From: Trichodesmium sp002260545
Lineage (GTDB): Bacteria > Cyanobacteriota > Cyanobacteriia > Cyanobacteriales > Microcoleaceae
NCBI RefSeq assembly: GCF_050016015.1
Contig: NZ_JBNHEQ010000071.1
Location: 1 to 64,000 of the forward strand
DNA length: 64,000 nucleotides
Reading direction: 5' to 3'
Below the pieces are notes generated by a model that saw nothing but the letters and a program-made list of their open reading frames with translations, was not told where the DNA came from and searched no databases. The stretch's first letter is position 1. Every line of letters starts with the position of its first letter. Shown piece after piece: positions 1 to 9,217 of this stretch. Made by a program: the position numbers and the translations under genes.

Positions 1-54
1 CCCTATTCCCTATTCCCTATTCCCTATTCCCTATTCCCTATTCCCTATTCCCTA
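1..54. repeat. Heptamer tandem repeat (CCCTATT)n
   Basis: About seven and a half uninterrupted copies of CCCTATT open the window. Related heptamers or near-heptamers (GGGAATA, GGGAACA, GGGAGTA) recur at about 14344-14380, 15520-15555, 23910-23960 and 61562-61585. They are short tandemly repeated repeats typical of filamentous cyanobacteria. No gene is seen in 1-186. Confidence 0.9.
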
Positions 55-186
55 TCTTCTTTTTTTATATTTCCTGATACATTCAACCTCTTAATGTTAA
101 GTATTCTTATTTTTGCTTCTCCCCCACTCCCCTACTCCCTTACTCTCCTGCTTAATAAAATATAGAAAACTTTTTGAGAAATGGTA

Positions 187-909
187 TTACTCTACTCGCC
201 CATACCATGCCAAAACCTCAGTTCCACTATTTTCCTGATTTGTCAACCAAGCCCACATTTGGTCACCCAGAGAAAAATGCCACCATTCCTGTTGATGCTG
301 CTGAAACCCTCCAGACAACATTACCTCTGCTAATAATTCTCTATGTTGATGATATTTTTGAGCTTTCTGCTCCTGACTATCTAAAAAATGATTCGGATAG
401 GAGCGAGGTGATAACTCATCAATGGGAGAACCCATATCAATAGTTTTGCCATTACCATCCACCAAAGTTACATCCAGAGCAGCACCAGTGCTATGAGGTG
501 GTGGTGTAGCAGGATCTAGACTAGGAGTTGCCCAAAATTGATAAACTAACTCTAAAATTTCTTGACGTTTTGCTTCCGTTAAAGACAGACTATCTAATGT
601 TAAACCTTGAGCTTTTATTGTTTCTGCAAAAGTGTAATCTACCATAAATTGTTGTACAGCAATAGGGCGATAAGCATCAAATATTTGGATACGCCAACCG
701 GGATAATTTTGTTGTAGTTTTGTTTGAGCTACTATCAAACTATCTAATACTTTTTGACGTAAAAAATAAGGTGAATTTGTTTCAGAAAGATGATAAGGCG
801 CACCTAATTTTTGATAGGGATGGGGTGATTCAATGGCAAATAATTCTAAGGGAATTGGAACTAAAGGTTCGTGACATTCTTGGATTTTAATTTTGTGGTA
901 AGGTTTCAT
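187..909 (-). CDS. D-alanyl-D-alanine dipeptidase (VanX/DdpX-like, peptidase M15D)
   Basis: The 240-residue product matches zinc D-Ala-D-Ala dipeptidases, which split the dipeptide used in or released from peptidoglycan synthesis. The zinc-site motif HSTGAALD is seen with H139 and D146, and the second motif EWWHF gives E208 (catalytic base) and H211 (third zinc ligand). The arginine-containing stretch IFDAYRPIAVQQF about residue 80 is also typical of the family. There is no signal peptide, so it is probably cytoplasmic like VanX. No vanA/vanH-type genes are nearby, so a peptidoglycan recycling role is more likely than glycopeptide resistance (inference). The gene stands alone, and the 1.3 kb upstream of it is full of repeats. 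Confidence 0.9.
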   Translation of the reverse strand: MKPYHKIKIQECHEPLVPIPLELFAIESPHPYQKLGAPYHLSETNSPYFLRQKVLDSLIVAQTKLQQNYPGWRIQIFDAYRPIAVQQFMVDYTFAETIKAQGLTLDSLSLTEAKRQEILELVYQFWATPSLDPATPPPHSTGAALDVTLVDGNGKTIDMGSPIDELSPRSYPNHFLDSQEQKAQKYHQHRELLAEVMLSGGFQQHQQEWWHFSLGDQMWAWLTNQENSGTEVLAWYGRVE

Positions 910-1429
910 ATCTCAGTTATTAGTTATCAGCGATCAATTATTAGTTATTAGTTATCAGTACCTCAATGGAATAGGGAGGCTTGAAAAACTTAATTTTCTT
1001 TGTTTATACCCTTTAAAGGAGAGGCTTTAGACCTTATATTCTTATTCTGGTAAAAATTAATTTTATCATATAAATTTCAGAAAATTTTCAGATAGTGGCT
1101 TTGTTATAACAATTTGAAAATCAAAGATATCTTATACCTAATAATCCTACTTCCTACTCTCTCCTATCAAGAAAATGTAGCAAATATTTATGAATTTTGT
1201 ATTATACAAATTATTAGAAGTAATCTTATACTTCAGTGGAACTTCAAAAGTTAAGTAATTAGGGAGATTAAAAGTCAGTTTTTGACAATTATCAGTCAGG
1301 AAGGTGTTGATTATTTCTAAATTTACCTCTTCTCAATCTCCAGACTACCCATAATTATTCATCCAATTAGATGTAGAAAAATTTTGGAAATTTGATATGA
1401 GTGGGAAGGCCGATAACTGAGTCATAAGA

Positions 1430-1754
1430 TAAGCATTCAGCTTTTAGGTATTTCATAATAATGAATATATATAGCAATCCTAAATAGGTTGTGGGTAATT
1501 AAAAAGTAAATAAAAAAGTTCAAACTCCTACCTGTTGGCTATTGCCTATTGCCTCTTCCCTAAAAAGTAGTAAGATTTTTGCCACGAATATGCGGAGGAT
1601 TGCTATAGCAATCAAGAATGATTTATAAAATCTTTAAGAGCATTTAAAAACGATTTTGACCGATTTATATTCTTACTCCTGACTCCTAGTTAGCACTAAA
1701 ATATTACGACTGAAATATAATTTCTATAGCTAATAGTTGACGGCTGAATGCTTA
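1430..1754. mobile_element. Inverted-repeat element, TAAGCATTCAGC family, with another element nested inside
   Basis: The ends are TAAGCATTCAGC (1430-1441) and its exact complement GCTGAATGCTTA (1743-1754). The 325-bp interval has no ORF and contains a complete copy of a different family (1470-1607), so the second element probably inserted into the first. A shorter copy of the same family lies at 50846-51029 and has a perfect 10-bp target duplication. No clear duplication flanks this copy. Confidence 0.65.
1470..1607. mobile_element. MITE-like element, TATAGCAATCC family, copy A
   Basis: A 138-bp non-coding segment is bounded by TATAGCAATCC and GGATTGCTATA, an exact inverted repeat. Three related copies occur at 14711-14971, 36236-36374 and 55224-55355. 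They share internal sequence such as CCACGAATATGCGGAGGA and TAATTAAAAAGTA. TA at both ends suggests TA-targeted insertion (inference). Confidence 0.75.
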
Positions 1755-1939
1755 CATCAGAAGTCACGATATACTGATTCATAATATTTTTATTTTGAAT
1801 GATAGTAAAACAATTTTACAATTGATGCGAAAAAAGTAAAATTAGTCTAAAAAAGTATTTCTATTTTCCTTAATATAATTTAATTTTGAGCAAGTTACTT
1901 GGCGACAAACCTCTGAAAAATTTTGTATGAATTTTACCC

Positions 1940-2105
1940 AATTATTAATTATTAATAATTAATAATTAAATAATTCTGGTTTAAAGCCTCCCCTTGGATA
2001 GGGGAAAAAAAGTGCAAGTGCTCTTGAATTTCCTTATCTTCAATTCCCGTAAGGTTTTAACGGCTAGGTAATTATCAATTATCCATTATCCATTATCAAT
2101 TAATG
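1940..2105. repeat. Dispersed repeat, TTACCGAATAATTAA/GGTAATTATCAATTATC family
   Basis: An AT-rich palindromic start leads to GCCTCCCCTTGGATAGGGG and ends with GGTAATTATCAATTATCC. A close copy lies at about 58846-58992. Shorter, altered or inverted members occur at about 13025-13155, 15060-15446, 38673-38760, 39055-39130, 39425-39537, 43528-43640, 50163-50415 and 62500-62815. None encodes a credible protein. The family is probably mobilised in trans (inference). Confidence 0.65.
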
Positions 2106-2184
2106 AATGTAACTATCTATGTATGAATTTGGTATAATATCATTTTTTGATGATTAGTTGCCGGAAAAAAATTAGGGATAGATT

Positions 2185-5100
2185 ATGACAACATCAGCTT
2201 TTGACCAATTTTGGCATCTCATATCAGGTGCGTTAACTCTTAATCCAGAAGTTTATAACCAAATTAATAATCTACCTCAAGGAATTCAGGTAGCATTAAC
2301 TATAGTCTTAATTGCTGGTTTGGCACAAGCAATCGGACAATCTGTTGTACTGTTCATTAATAAAGTTAAAAAATTACGTTTTTTCCTCAGTTTAGGAATT
2401 TCCGCTATTATATTTGTCTTTAGTTTTGGGTTTTGGGCAATTAGTCTTTGGTTAACCGGGCAACTGTTTTTCAATACCAACCTAGAACTAATAACAGTCG
2501 TCCGTAGCTTAGGGTTGAGTTATGCTCCTCAAATGTTGGGTTTTCTGATTGGATTACCTTATTTTGGGATTCCCATCAGCGTTTTACTCACCCTATGGAC
2601 TCTACTAGCAGAAATCACAGCTATACAAGAAGTTCCACAACTAACTATTTGGGGAGCATTTGTCTGTAATATCTTGGGATGGATAGTACATCAGGTATCT
2701 CAGCGCACTATTGGTCGTCCGATTACTGCTTTTGGGCAATGGTTGTTAAATCTTGCTGCTGGAACTGAGTTAGTCACAGATAAGCAAGAATTAAAAGAAA
2801 TTGTGATGGCAGGAAACCAATCTAGTTCTTTCCAAATTACTACTGACTTATTACCTCAACAAACTAATGCACCGCAAAGGCAGAAAATTAAACCTATTAT
2901 CAAATATATAGTTATTGGATTTATTGCTTTTTCCATTGTTATCCTCTTATCAACTGGATCTGGAAATTTTTTCTCTATTTGGTTCACAACTTTTGACACA
3001 ACAGTTCAACTTACCATTAACTTAATAATTATTGGCTTAATTGCTCTTTTATGCTCAATAATTTTCACTCCCTTAGAATCTTTAACTTGGTGGGCGGGAT
3101 GGTATGAAGCACCAACTCTCAGATATTCAGGCAGTTTAGTTGCAGAAGTACCCGATCGCCAAGATGCTTCTGTTTATGTTTTGTACTTGGATGGAATTAA
3201 TCAAGGTACTTACCAATATCTACCCATTGTGGAAAATTTTTTGGATAGTTTAGCTGATGCGACTCCCTCAGATGTAGCAATTATTAAGGGTATTATGCCT
3301 TACTCTGCCACAAACACACCTTTAACAGCAGACCGACCTTTAGCATTTTTATGGAATATCCTTGATTCTATTGCTCAGAGAAATCCTGATAATCCTATTG
3401 CAGGTATTATCAACTTGCGAAATGTGGCTGCTGTTGCTGTTGCTGCCGACCCTCGTTACGGTCCGATTCAAAATCAGGGATTAGCACAAGTTTTATTTGA
3501 TAGTCTTCTCCACTTTGGTTATCCCCTGGGTAGTAAAAAACCTATCAGTTTGATTGGTTATAGTGGAGGCGGTCAAATGTCTATGGGGGCAGTATCTTTT
3601 CTGAAGCAAGCGACGGGTGCGCCGATTGAAGTTATTTCTTTGGCAGGGGTGATAAGTGGCAATACTGGAGCAATGGAAGTCGAACGTTTGTATCATCTGG
3701 TGGGAGAAAAGGATGGTGTAGAAAAGTTAGGTCCGATCATGTTTCCTGGCAGGTGGTCGCTTTTGTTTCTATCAAATTGGAATTGTGCTAAACGTCGAGA
3801 TAAGATTAGTTTTGTTTCTCTAGGTCCGGTTGCTCATAATGCTGAAGCAGGTCCGATGGGAACTGAAGCAAGATTGCCAGATGGTAGAACTTATCTACAG
3901 CAAACTTTGGATATTATTTCGGGAATTTTAACCAAAAATTGGGGAGCGACGGGATTAAATCCTGATGATTTTAGAACTTTTAGTAATTATGAGCTTTATA
4001 AGGAGGCGATATTTAATCATCCTAATTATTATCCTTTAATAGGTTTCATAGGGAACAGGGAACAGGGAACAGGGAACAGGGAAGAAGGAATAGAGGAAAA
4101 TTTAGAAAGTTTACCCACATCAGAAGGAGCAGATTTTCAGGAGAGTCAATTTAGCAAACTGGAGATCACTCAAAATATTGATAGGGAAAATTTAACTGGG
4201 AATAGACAACAGGAAATAGAGGAAAAATCGGAAAGTTTACCTACAGAGTCAGGAGAAAAATTGGATGAAAGTCAATTTAGCAAACTGGAGATCACTCAAA
4301 ATATTGATAGGGAAAATTTAACTGGGAATAGACAACAGGAAATAGAGGAAAAATCGGCAAGTTTACCTACAGAGTCAGGAGAAAGTTTTGATGAAAGTCA
4401 ATTTAACAGACTGGAGATAACTCAAAATATTGAGACAGAAAATTTAACTGGGAATAGACAACAGGAAATAGAGGAAAAATCGGCAAGTTTACNNNNNNNN
4501 NNNNNNNNNNNNNNNNNNNNNNNNNNNNNNNNNNNNNNNNNNNNNNNNNNNNNNNNNNNNNNNNNNNNNNNNNNNNNNNNNNNNNNNNNNNNAAAATATT
4601 GAGACAGAAAATTTAACTGGGAATAGACAACAGGAAATAGAGGAAAATTCGGAAAGTTTACCTACAGAGTCAGGAGCAGATTTCCAGGAGAGTCAATTTA
4701 GCAAACTGGAGATCACTCAAAATATTAATTCAGAATTTTATCAACCTATCGGTACTTATGTAGGGCGGTTAATTTTACCGACTGCTGAGGAAAGGGAAAA
4801 AGTTAAAGGTGTCTTACTAGAAATTCATACAGCAGATTCGGCAAATCAACACCTCATCGGACAAATTGTAAATTTACGTTGGAGCGATAACCCTCAACTA
4901 CAAACTTATGTTCAGCTTGTCACGACGAATGTGAATTTTGTCGAGCAGGTCAGGATAAGTAAGCGACAGGGAAATATTCATCCAGACCGAATAAATAATT
5001 GGCAAAATGTCGATCCTCTAGAATCTTTAGCAGGTGCCAGACCAGAAGATGATGTGATAGTAGCTTTACCTGAACCTGTAATAGTTGAAGATACTGGTGC

Positions 5101-6463
5101 AGGTCGCCCAAGTCTATATATTAGTCGCGAACCGATTCAAATTTCTGGTCGTTTTTATGGATTGGTAAAAATTCAAGAGTTTGTCGGCGACGATTTATTT
5201 CGGGTGTCTCACTATAACCGCAACTCTCAGGAATTTGATGGTATGGAGGAAATTGTTTATATTCCGTCCGTGGTTACTGACCGTAATGGTGTTTTGCCTT
5301 CTAGTAATGAAGGTTTAGAAAATTCTCCTGTAAATTCCAAAGGTTGGTATATTTATGGAGCCAAAAATGCCGTAGGTAAATTTGTCGTACAGGCGATCGC
5401 TCCTCGTGCTTTATTTTCTGTTCAACCTCAGACAATAATTTCTGGCAAAAAGGCAACTTTAGATTATATCAACTATAAATATTGGCAGAAGGAAGTCGCG
5501 CCGAAAGGTAATATAGCAAATATTTTCCTCGACCCTACTGAAAAACTAGAAGAGAGTGAAATTTCTGATGCTCCTATTTGGCAAGATGGGGAACGCGCTA
5601 TTTTCATGCACGTTTATGGAGGTATTGGCGGGAAAAAACCAGAACTTTCACCCTTGGGAATATTTTTCGGTCATTTTGCTTTTGGTATTGCAAAGGTAGT
5701 CCGGGAACCCCTGACTAATGAACTTCGGTTTAATCTGGAATATCGACAAATCTACACTCATAACTGTGATGGAATTATTTCCGGTACCTTATCTTGGGCA
5801 AGATATATGGGCGATCGGCAATGGGGATGGTTAGGAGTTCGCCCTACTTCGGAGATTATTATTAAGTTCAAACCTATGACTGAAGATTATGATTTTAATG
5901 GTGTTAAATTTTCCCCACTTAATTATATAGTGCAAGAACTAGATGTAATGGCAGCTCGTTACCGAACAGGAGATGGTAGAGGTACTACTTCTGTCAGTCC
6001 GATAAATTCCTGTGTACAAGATTCTAGTCAGGCACTCTATACAGCTTTGAATCGGATGGTCGCCCAGTTAAAATCAAATCCCCTAATTATGAAATGGTTG
6101 AGGGAACATCCCGATGATGAACAAACTCAAAGATTTAAACAGTTGACTAACCTAGTCAAAACTTTGGAAAATCATTTAACACCTTTAGGAAAAGCACGAA
6201 CAGACTGGCGTTATGAAGCAACAACTTTAGGAGGTTTCCCTGTAGAAACTCCCCTCGAAACTTTAGGGCAACTTGCAGCAAGTTGGCGATCGCTCCTACC
6301 TCGGTTTACTAACGACCAACTAGCAATGATTTTTCTCCAGTTTGGTGCTTCCTTGTCAATCTTGCGTACTAATCAAGTGGGAGGTTTTAACTCCAGTATT
6401 GAGGGGATTGTGCCTACTGATTTTGTTCTGTTTGTTCCGAGAGTGAATAGGAGTAGGGAGTAA
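2185..6463 (+). CDS. Large multi-pass membrane protein with alpha/beta-hydrolase-like domain, interrupted by an assembly gap
   Basis: I read one gene across the 100-N gap. The N-terminal part has about seven hydrophobic segments (residues about 33-55, 66-88, 105-170, 238-258 and 275-297). A domain with nucleophile motif GYSGGG (S460) and a candidate His (LGPVAHNA, H551) follows, which suggests a membrane-anchored serine hydrolase (inference). Next comes a tandem repeat of 42-residue units, then about 600 further residues I do not recognise; these include HNCDG and NSCVQD cysteine motifs. The two visible halves are in different frames only because the gap was filled with 100 N. The repeat period predicts 57 + 126n missing bases, a multiple of three, so the frame should be intact. 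The first visible ATG after the gap (4931) is internal. The substrate is unknown. Confidence 0.7.
4069..4728 (+). repeat. 126-bp in-frame tandem array inside the membrane hydrolase gene
   Basis: The marker ACTGGGAATAGACAACAG recurs at 4195, 4321 and 4447, exactly 126 bp apart, and again at 4616 after the gap. A degenerate first unit starts about 4069, and it contains GGGAACA heptamers like those found between genes. Each unit encodes 42 charged residues with motifs TGNRQQEIEE, ESQF and LEITQNI. Adjacent copies differ by few bases, so the array is recent or homogenised. Confidence 0.95.
4493..4592. other. Assembly gap (100 N) inside the tandem array
   Basis: The run of N is exactly 100 long, a conventional placeholder. 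Aligning the flanks on the 126-bp period gives a true missing length of 57 + 126n bases. Confidence 0.95.
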
Positions 6464-6753
6464 GGGAGATGGGGAGATGGGGAGCGGGGGAGCGGGGGAG
6501 TAGGGGAGTAGGGGAGTAGGGGAGTAGGGGAGTAGGGGAATATTATTGAGCCATGACTCCTCAGCGATAGGATAACTAATTACTCACATTCTATATAATA
6601 AGCAACTACCAATGATTTTTCTCCAGTTTGGCGCTTCCTTATCAATCTTCTGTACTAATAGACATCTCCAATAATAAAAAATAAAATCAATTATCCCACT
6701 CTTATTCATCAATTTTTTCTCCCTACTCCCTACTCCCTCTTTTCTCGAGATGT
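6464..6753. other. Intergenic region with a duplicated gene 3' fragment
   Basis: Octamer-like repeats (GGGGAGTA) fill about 6467-6540. The stretch 6601-6660 is a diverged copy of the 3' coding part of the upstream gene (6317-6377), sharing CAATGATTTTTCTCCAGTTT and following bases. This is a relic of a partial duplication. No separate gene is seen. Confidence 0.8.
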
Positions 6754-7689
6754 CTAATTAATAACGCTCAACAACTCGACTAATTCTTCTTTCTTCTTTT
6801 TGGTATACCCTGGTATTTCCTGTTTTTTTGCCATTTTTTTCAAGTCTGTTACTGTCATACTATTCAAAATATTCCGGTCTGTTATTATTTCTGGTATTGG
6901 TTCGGGAGTCAGAAAAAATACTTCTTTTAAAGCGTTAACTTTCACCTTCGTAATTCCACATCCTAATTTTGTGATTGGTTCCAGGTTTTTCCAATATTGA
7001 CGTGGTGCTTCATCAATACGGTTTGTTGCTTTTTCTATGTCAACTTGTTTAAGTTTGCTGTCTGGTTGTTCAATTAAGTATTGAAGTGCCGAGCTAATTT
7101 CATCTTTTGTGGCAGTAGAAAGATTTACTTTTTCTGGTTCGGGTATTGGTTGGGGAGTCAGAAAAAATACTTCTTTTAAAGCATTAACTTTAGCCGTCGT
7201 AATTCCACACCCTAATTTTGTGATTGGTTTAAAATCTTTCCAATATTGACGCGGAGCTTCATCAATCCGATTTGTAACTACTGGCAGTTTAACTCCTTTA
7301 AGTTTGCTATCTGGTTTTTCAATTAAGTATTGAAGAGCTGCTTTAATTTCATCTCTTGTGGCAGTAGAAAGATTGATTTGTGGTATTTTTTCCCCAGATA
7401 AAATTTTGCTGATTTTTTCAGTTTCTTCACTTTCATCAGCAATAATACACCAAACTTTTTCTAAACCAGCAGCTTTGGCTACAGCAAAAATAAAAGAATT
7501 ACCAATTACTTTATATTGATCTTCTCCTACTTCTTTAATAATGACAGGTACCCAGTTTCTTCCGCCAGTTTCATTGAGGGTTTTTGCTGTTGCTGAAATT
7601 AAAAATTCTGGAGTATTTGTTCCATCTCCCGGTTCAATTTCATCAATGTATAAGTACATCAAGTTTCCCTGATCATTCAAACTACTCAT
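6754..7689 (-). CDS. ParB-like protein with two internal repeats and a C-terminal SAP/Rho-N-like motif
   Basis: The product has 311 residues. Residues about 12-85 resemble the N-terminal ParB/sulfiredoxin-like fold (WVPVIIKEV, then YKVIGNSFIFAVAKAAGL, where ParB has a GERR-type box), although the arginine box is not conserved. Two copies of an 80-residue unit follow (about 106-187 and 190-270), each with INLSTAT/VNLSTAT, RIDEAPRQYWK, ITKLGCGIT and KVNALKEVFFLTP. The last 40 residues (MTVTDLKKMAKKQEIPGYT, then a lysine-rich end) look like a Rho-N/SAP/HeH DNA-binding helix pair. The start ATG overlaps the stop of the upstream ParA-like gene by four bases (ATGA), so the two are translationally coupled and likely partners. 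No centromere-like array was recognised nearby. The ParB assignment is moderate; the repeat unit is unknown to me. Confidence 0.6.
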   Translation of the reverse strand: MSSLNDQGNLMYLYIDEIEPGDGTNTPEFLISATAKTLNETGGRNWVPVIIKEVGEDQYKVIGNSFIFAVAKAAGLEKVWCIIADESEETEKISKILSGEKIPQINLSTATRDEIKAALQYLIEKPDSKLKGVKLPVVTNRIDEAPRQYWKDFKPITKLGCGITTAKVNALKEVFFLTPQPIPEPEKVNLSTATKDEISSALQYLIEQPDSKLKQVDIEKATNRIDEAPRQYWKNLEPITKLGCGITKVKVNALKEVFFLTPEPIPEIITDRNILNSMTVTDLKKMAKKQEIPGYTKKKKEELVELLSVIN

Positions 7690-9056
7690 AAAATAAAATA
7701 CTCCTTTACCAAATCTCTATAGTAATCCTTAGCTACCTTATCTTTATAAACTGCAGGCATACGAGAAAAAGCAGAATTTGCAATGGAAACAGAACTAGAT
7801 AATTCAAATATTTCTTTATTTTCATCACCTGGTATATATTTGGGATAAAAATAGGGTACAAGGTCAAATTTGTTTGAGTCTTCTTGAGCATCTTGAATCA
7901 GCTTATCAATAGCAGATTTGACAACGTTTTTTTGAGCACTGGTCATTTTCCTCTCTCCATTGAAGAAAATCGGTAAAGCTATTGGTCCACAGTCTTGGTA
8001 TTTTCTTCTTGCTTCTTGAACTTCTGGTATATATTTTTTGATAGTTATAGCTGCATTTTCTAATGAATATATATTGTTATATTTTGTCGGTATTAAAACT
8101 ACATCTGCAGCATAAATTGCACTCTGACTAAAAATTCTCCAGTTAGGAGAAGAATCAATCAAGATATAATCATAGCTATTTTTTAGCTTCTCCAATACTT
8201 GGTGCAATCGCGTAATCTTAATATTTTGACGCAAAGTTACTTCATCAAACCAAACAGGGTCTTCCTTCATAGAAATAACATCAAAACCAAATTTTTTTGC
8301 GCTTTTTTTTGATTTAATTCTGTAGGGATGAATGACATCTATAACATTAACATTTTTATCTACTAAGCAATCATCAAAGGTACGTTCACCTGGTTTAATT
8401 GCTAGATAATTTGTGAGGTCTCTTTGATTCGGGTCAAAATCAACAATCAAAACTTTTTTACCAGAAAGTGATAAGGCTGCTGCGGTATTAACTGTAGTTG
8501 TAGTTTTTCCTACCCCGCCTTTATTGTTATAAACTGCTACTGTTAATGCTTTCTTTGGTTTACTAATTTTGTCTTTAATTAAAGTAGCGATTTTGATGAT
8601 ATTTTCTGGATTAATTGCTAGACAAACTGTCGCCGGATGAATAACTTTTCCATGCTTCCTGAATAATTGGATATGATTAGCATTGGTAATTATTCCCCAC
8701 TTCACTGCTTTACAGTTATCTGCTTCTAAATACCCTTTAATTTGTACAACTGTCTTTTTATAATCTGTCGAATCATGAGCTAAATTACGCTTCCTATTTT
8801 TCAATTCTACAAGAATATCTGGATTAGTTTTGGTTTGAGAAAATATGTCATTTTCCGTATTATGACGCAGAGCATGATCGACCGATTCATTACCCTTCCC
8901 TGTGGAAAAAGAAGGTACTCTTTCATTTACTTCAAAACCTAAAAAGTTAAATAATTCAGATGCAAAAATCTGATTGACTAGAGCTTCAGATGCGTCCTCT
9001 GGCAGATTTTTAGCCAAAGCATCTACTAGGGCTTGATTTTTCGCAGCATTATCCAT
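7686..9056 (-). CDS. ParA/MinD-family ATPase fused to an N-terminal nuclease-like (HsdR-N/PD-(D/E)XK) domain
   Basis: The product has 456 residues. Residues about 1-165 resemble the N-terminal domain of type I restriction R subunits, with NPDILVELKN matching the PD...ExK nuclease core and VVQIKGYL matching the following Q motif. From about residue 170 a ParA ATPase follows: deviant Walker A NNKGGVGKTTTT with the signature lysine, Walker A' VDFDPNQRDLTNYL, and Walker B YDYILIDSSPNW. ParA proteins form ATP-dependent dimers that position DNA cargo with a ParB partner, here the downstream overlapping gene. Ordinary ParA proteins lack the nuclease-like part. Possible roles are partition of a mobile element, or a defence or DNA-surveillance system (inference). 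The tnpB gene 160 bp upstream is on the same strand. Confidence 0.75.
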   Translation of the reverse strand: MDNAAKNQALVDALAKNLPEDASEALVNQIFASELFNFLGFEVNERVPSFSTGKGNESVDHALRHNTENDIFSQTKTNPDILVELKNRKRNLAHDSTDYKKTVVQIKGYLEADNCKAVKWGIITNANHIQLFRKHGKVIHPATVCLAINPENIIKIATLIKDKISKPKKALTVAVYNNKGGVGKTTTTVNTAAALSLSGKKVLIVDFDPNQRDLTNYLAIKPGERTFDDCLVDKNVNVIDVIHPYRIKSKKSAKKFGFDVISMKEDPVWFDEVTLRQNIKITRLHQVLEKLKNSYDYILIDSSPNWRIFSQSAIYAADVVLIPTKYNNIYSLENAAITIKKYIPEVQEARRKYQDCGPIALPIFFNGERKMTSAQKNVVKSAIDKLIQDAQEDSNKFDLVPYFYPKYIPGDENKEIFELSSSVSIANSAFSRMPAVYKDKVAKDYYRDLVKEYFIL

Positions 9057-9217
9057 CTGTCGTTTATTTTTGCTAACTCTAATTATCAGTTTATCACAAC
9101 AGATATGCGAAAAAATATAAATTTTATCTACCTACTTACATCTATATATATTTGTATGCTCGACAAGCGGTAATCGGATTAAAATTTGTATCTACAAATT
9201 GCACCCGAGTGACTTAC

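Larger units (their letters stand above)
910..2184. other. Long repeat-rich intergenic region
   Basis: No credible gene is seen in these 1.3 kb. They hold runs of TTATTAGTTATCAG-type repeats (about 912-960), a dispersed GGAGGCTTTAGACC-type repeat (about 965-1060), a nested pair of inverted-repeat elements (1430-1754 and 1470-1607) and an ATTAATTATTAATAATTAA palindromic repeat with CCTTGGATAGGGG (about 1940-2100). Confidence 0.7.
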
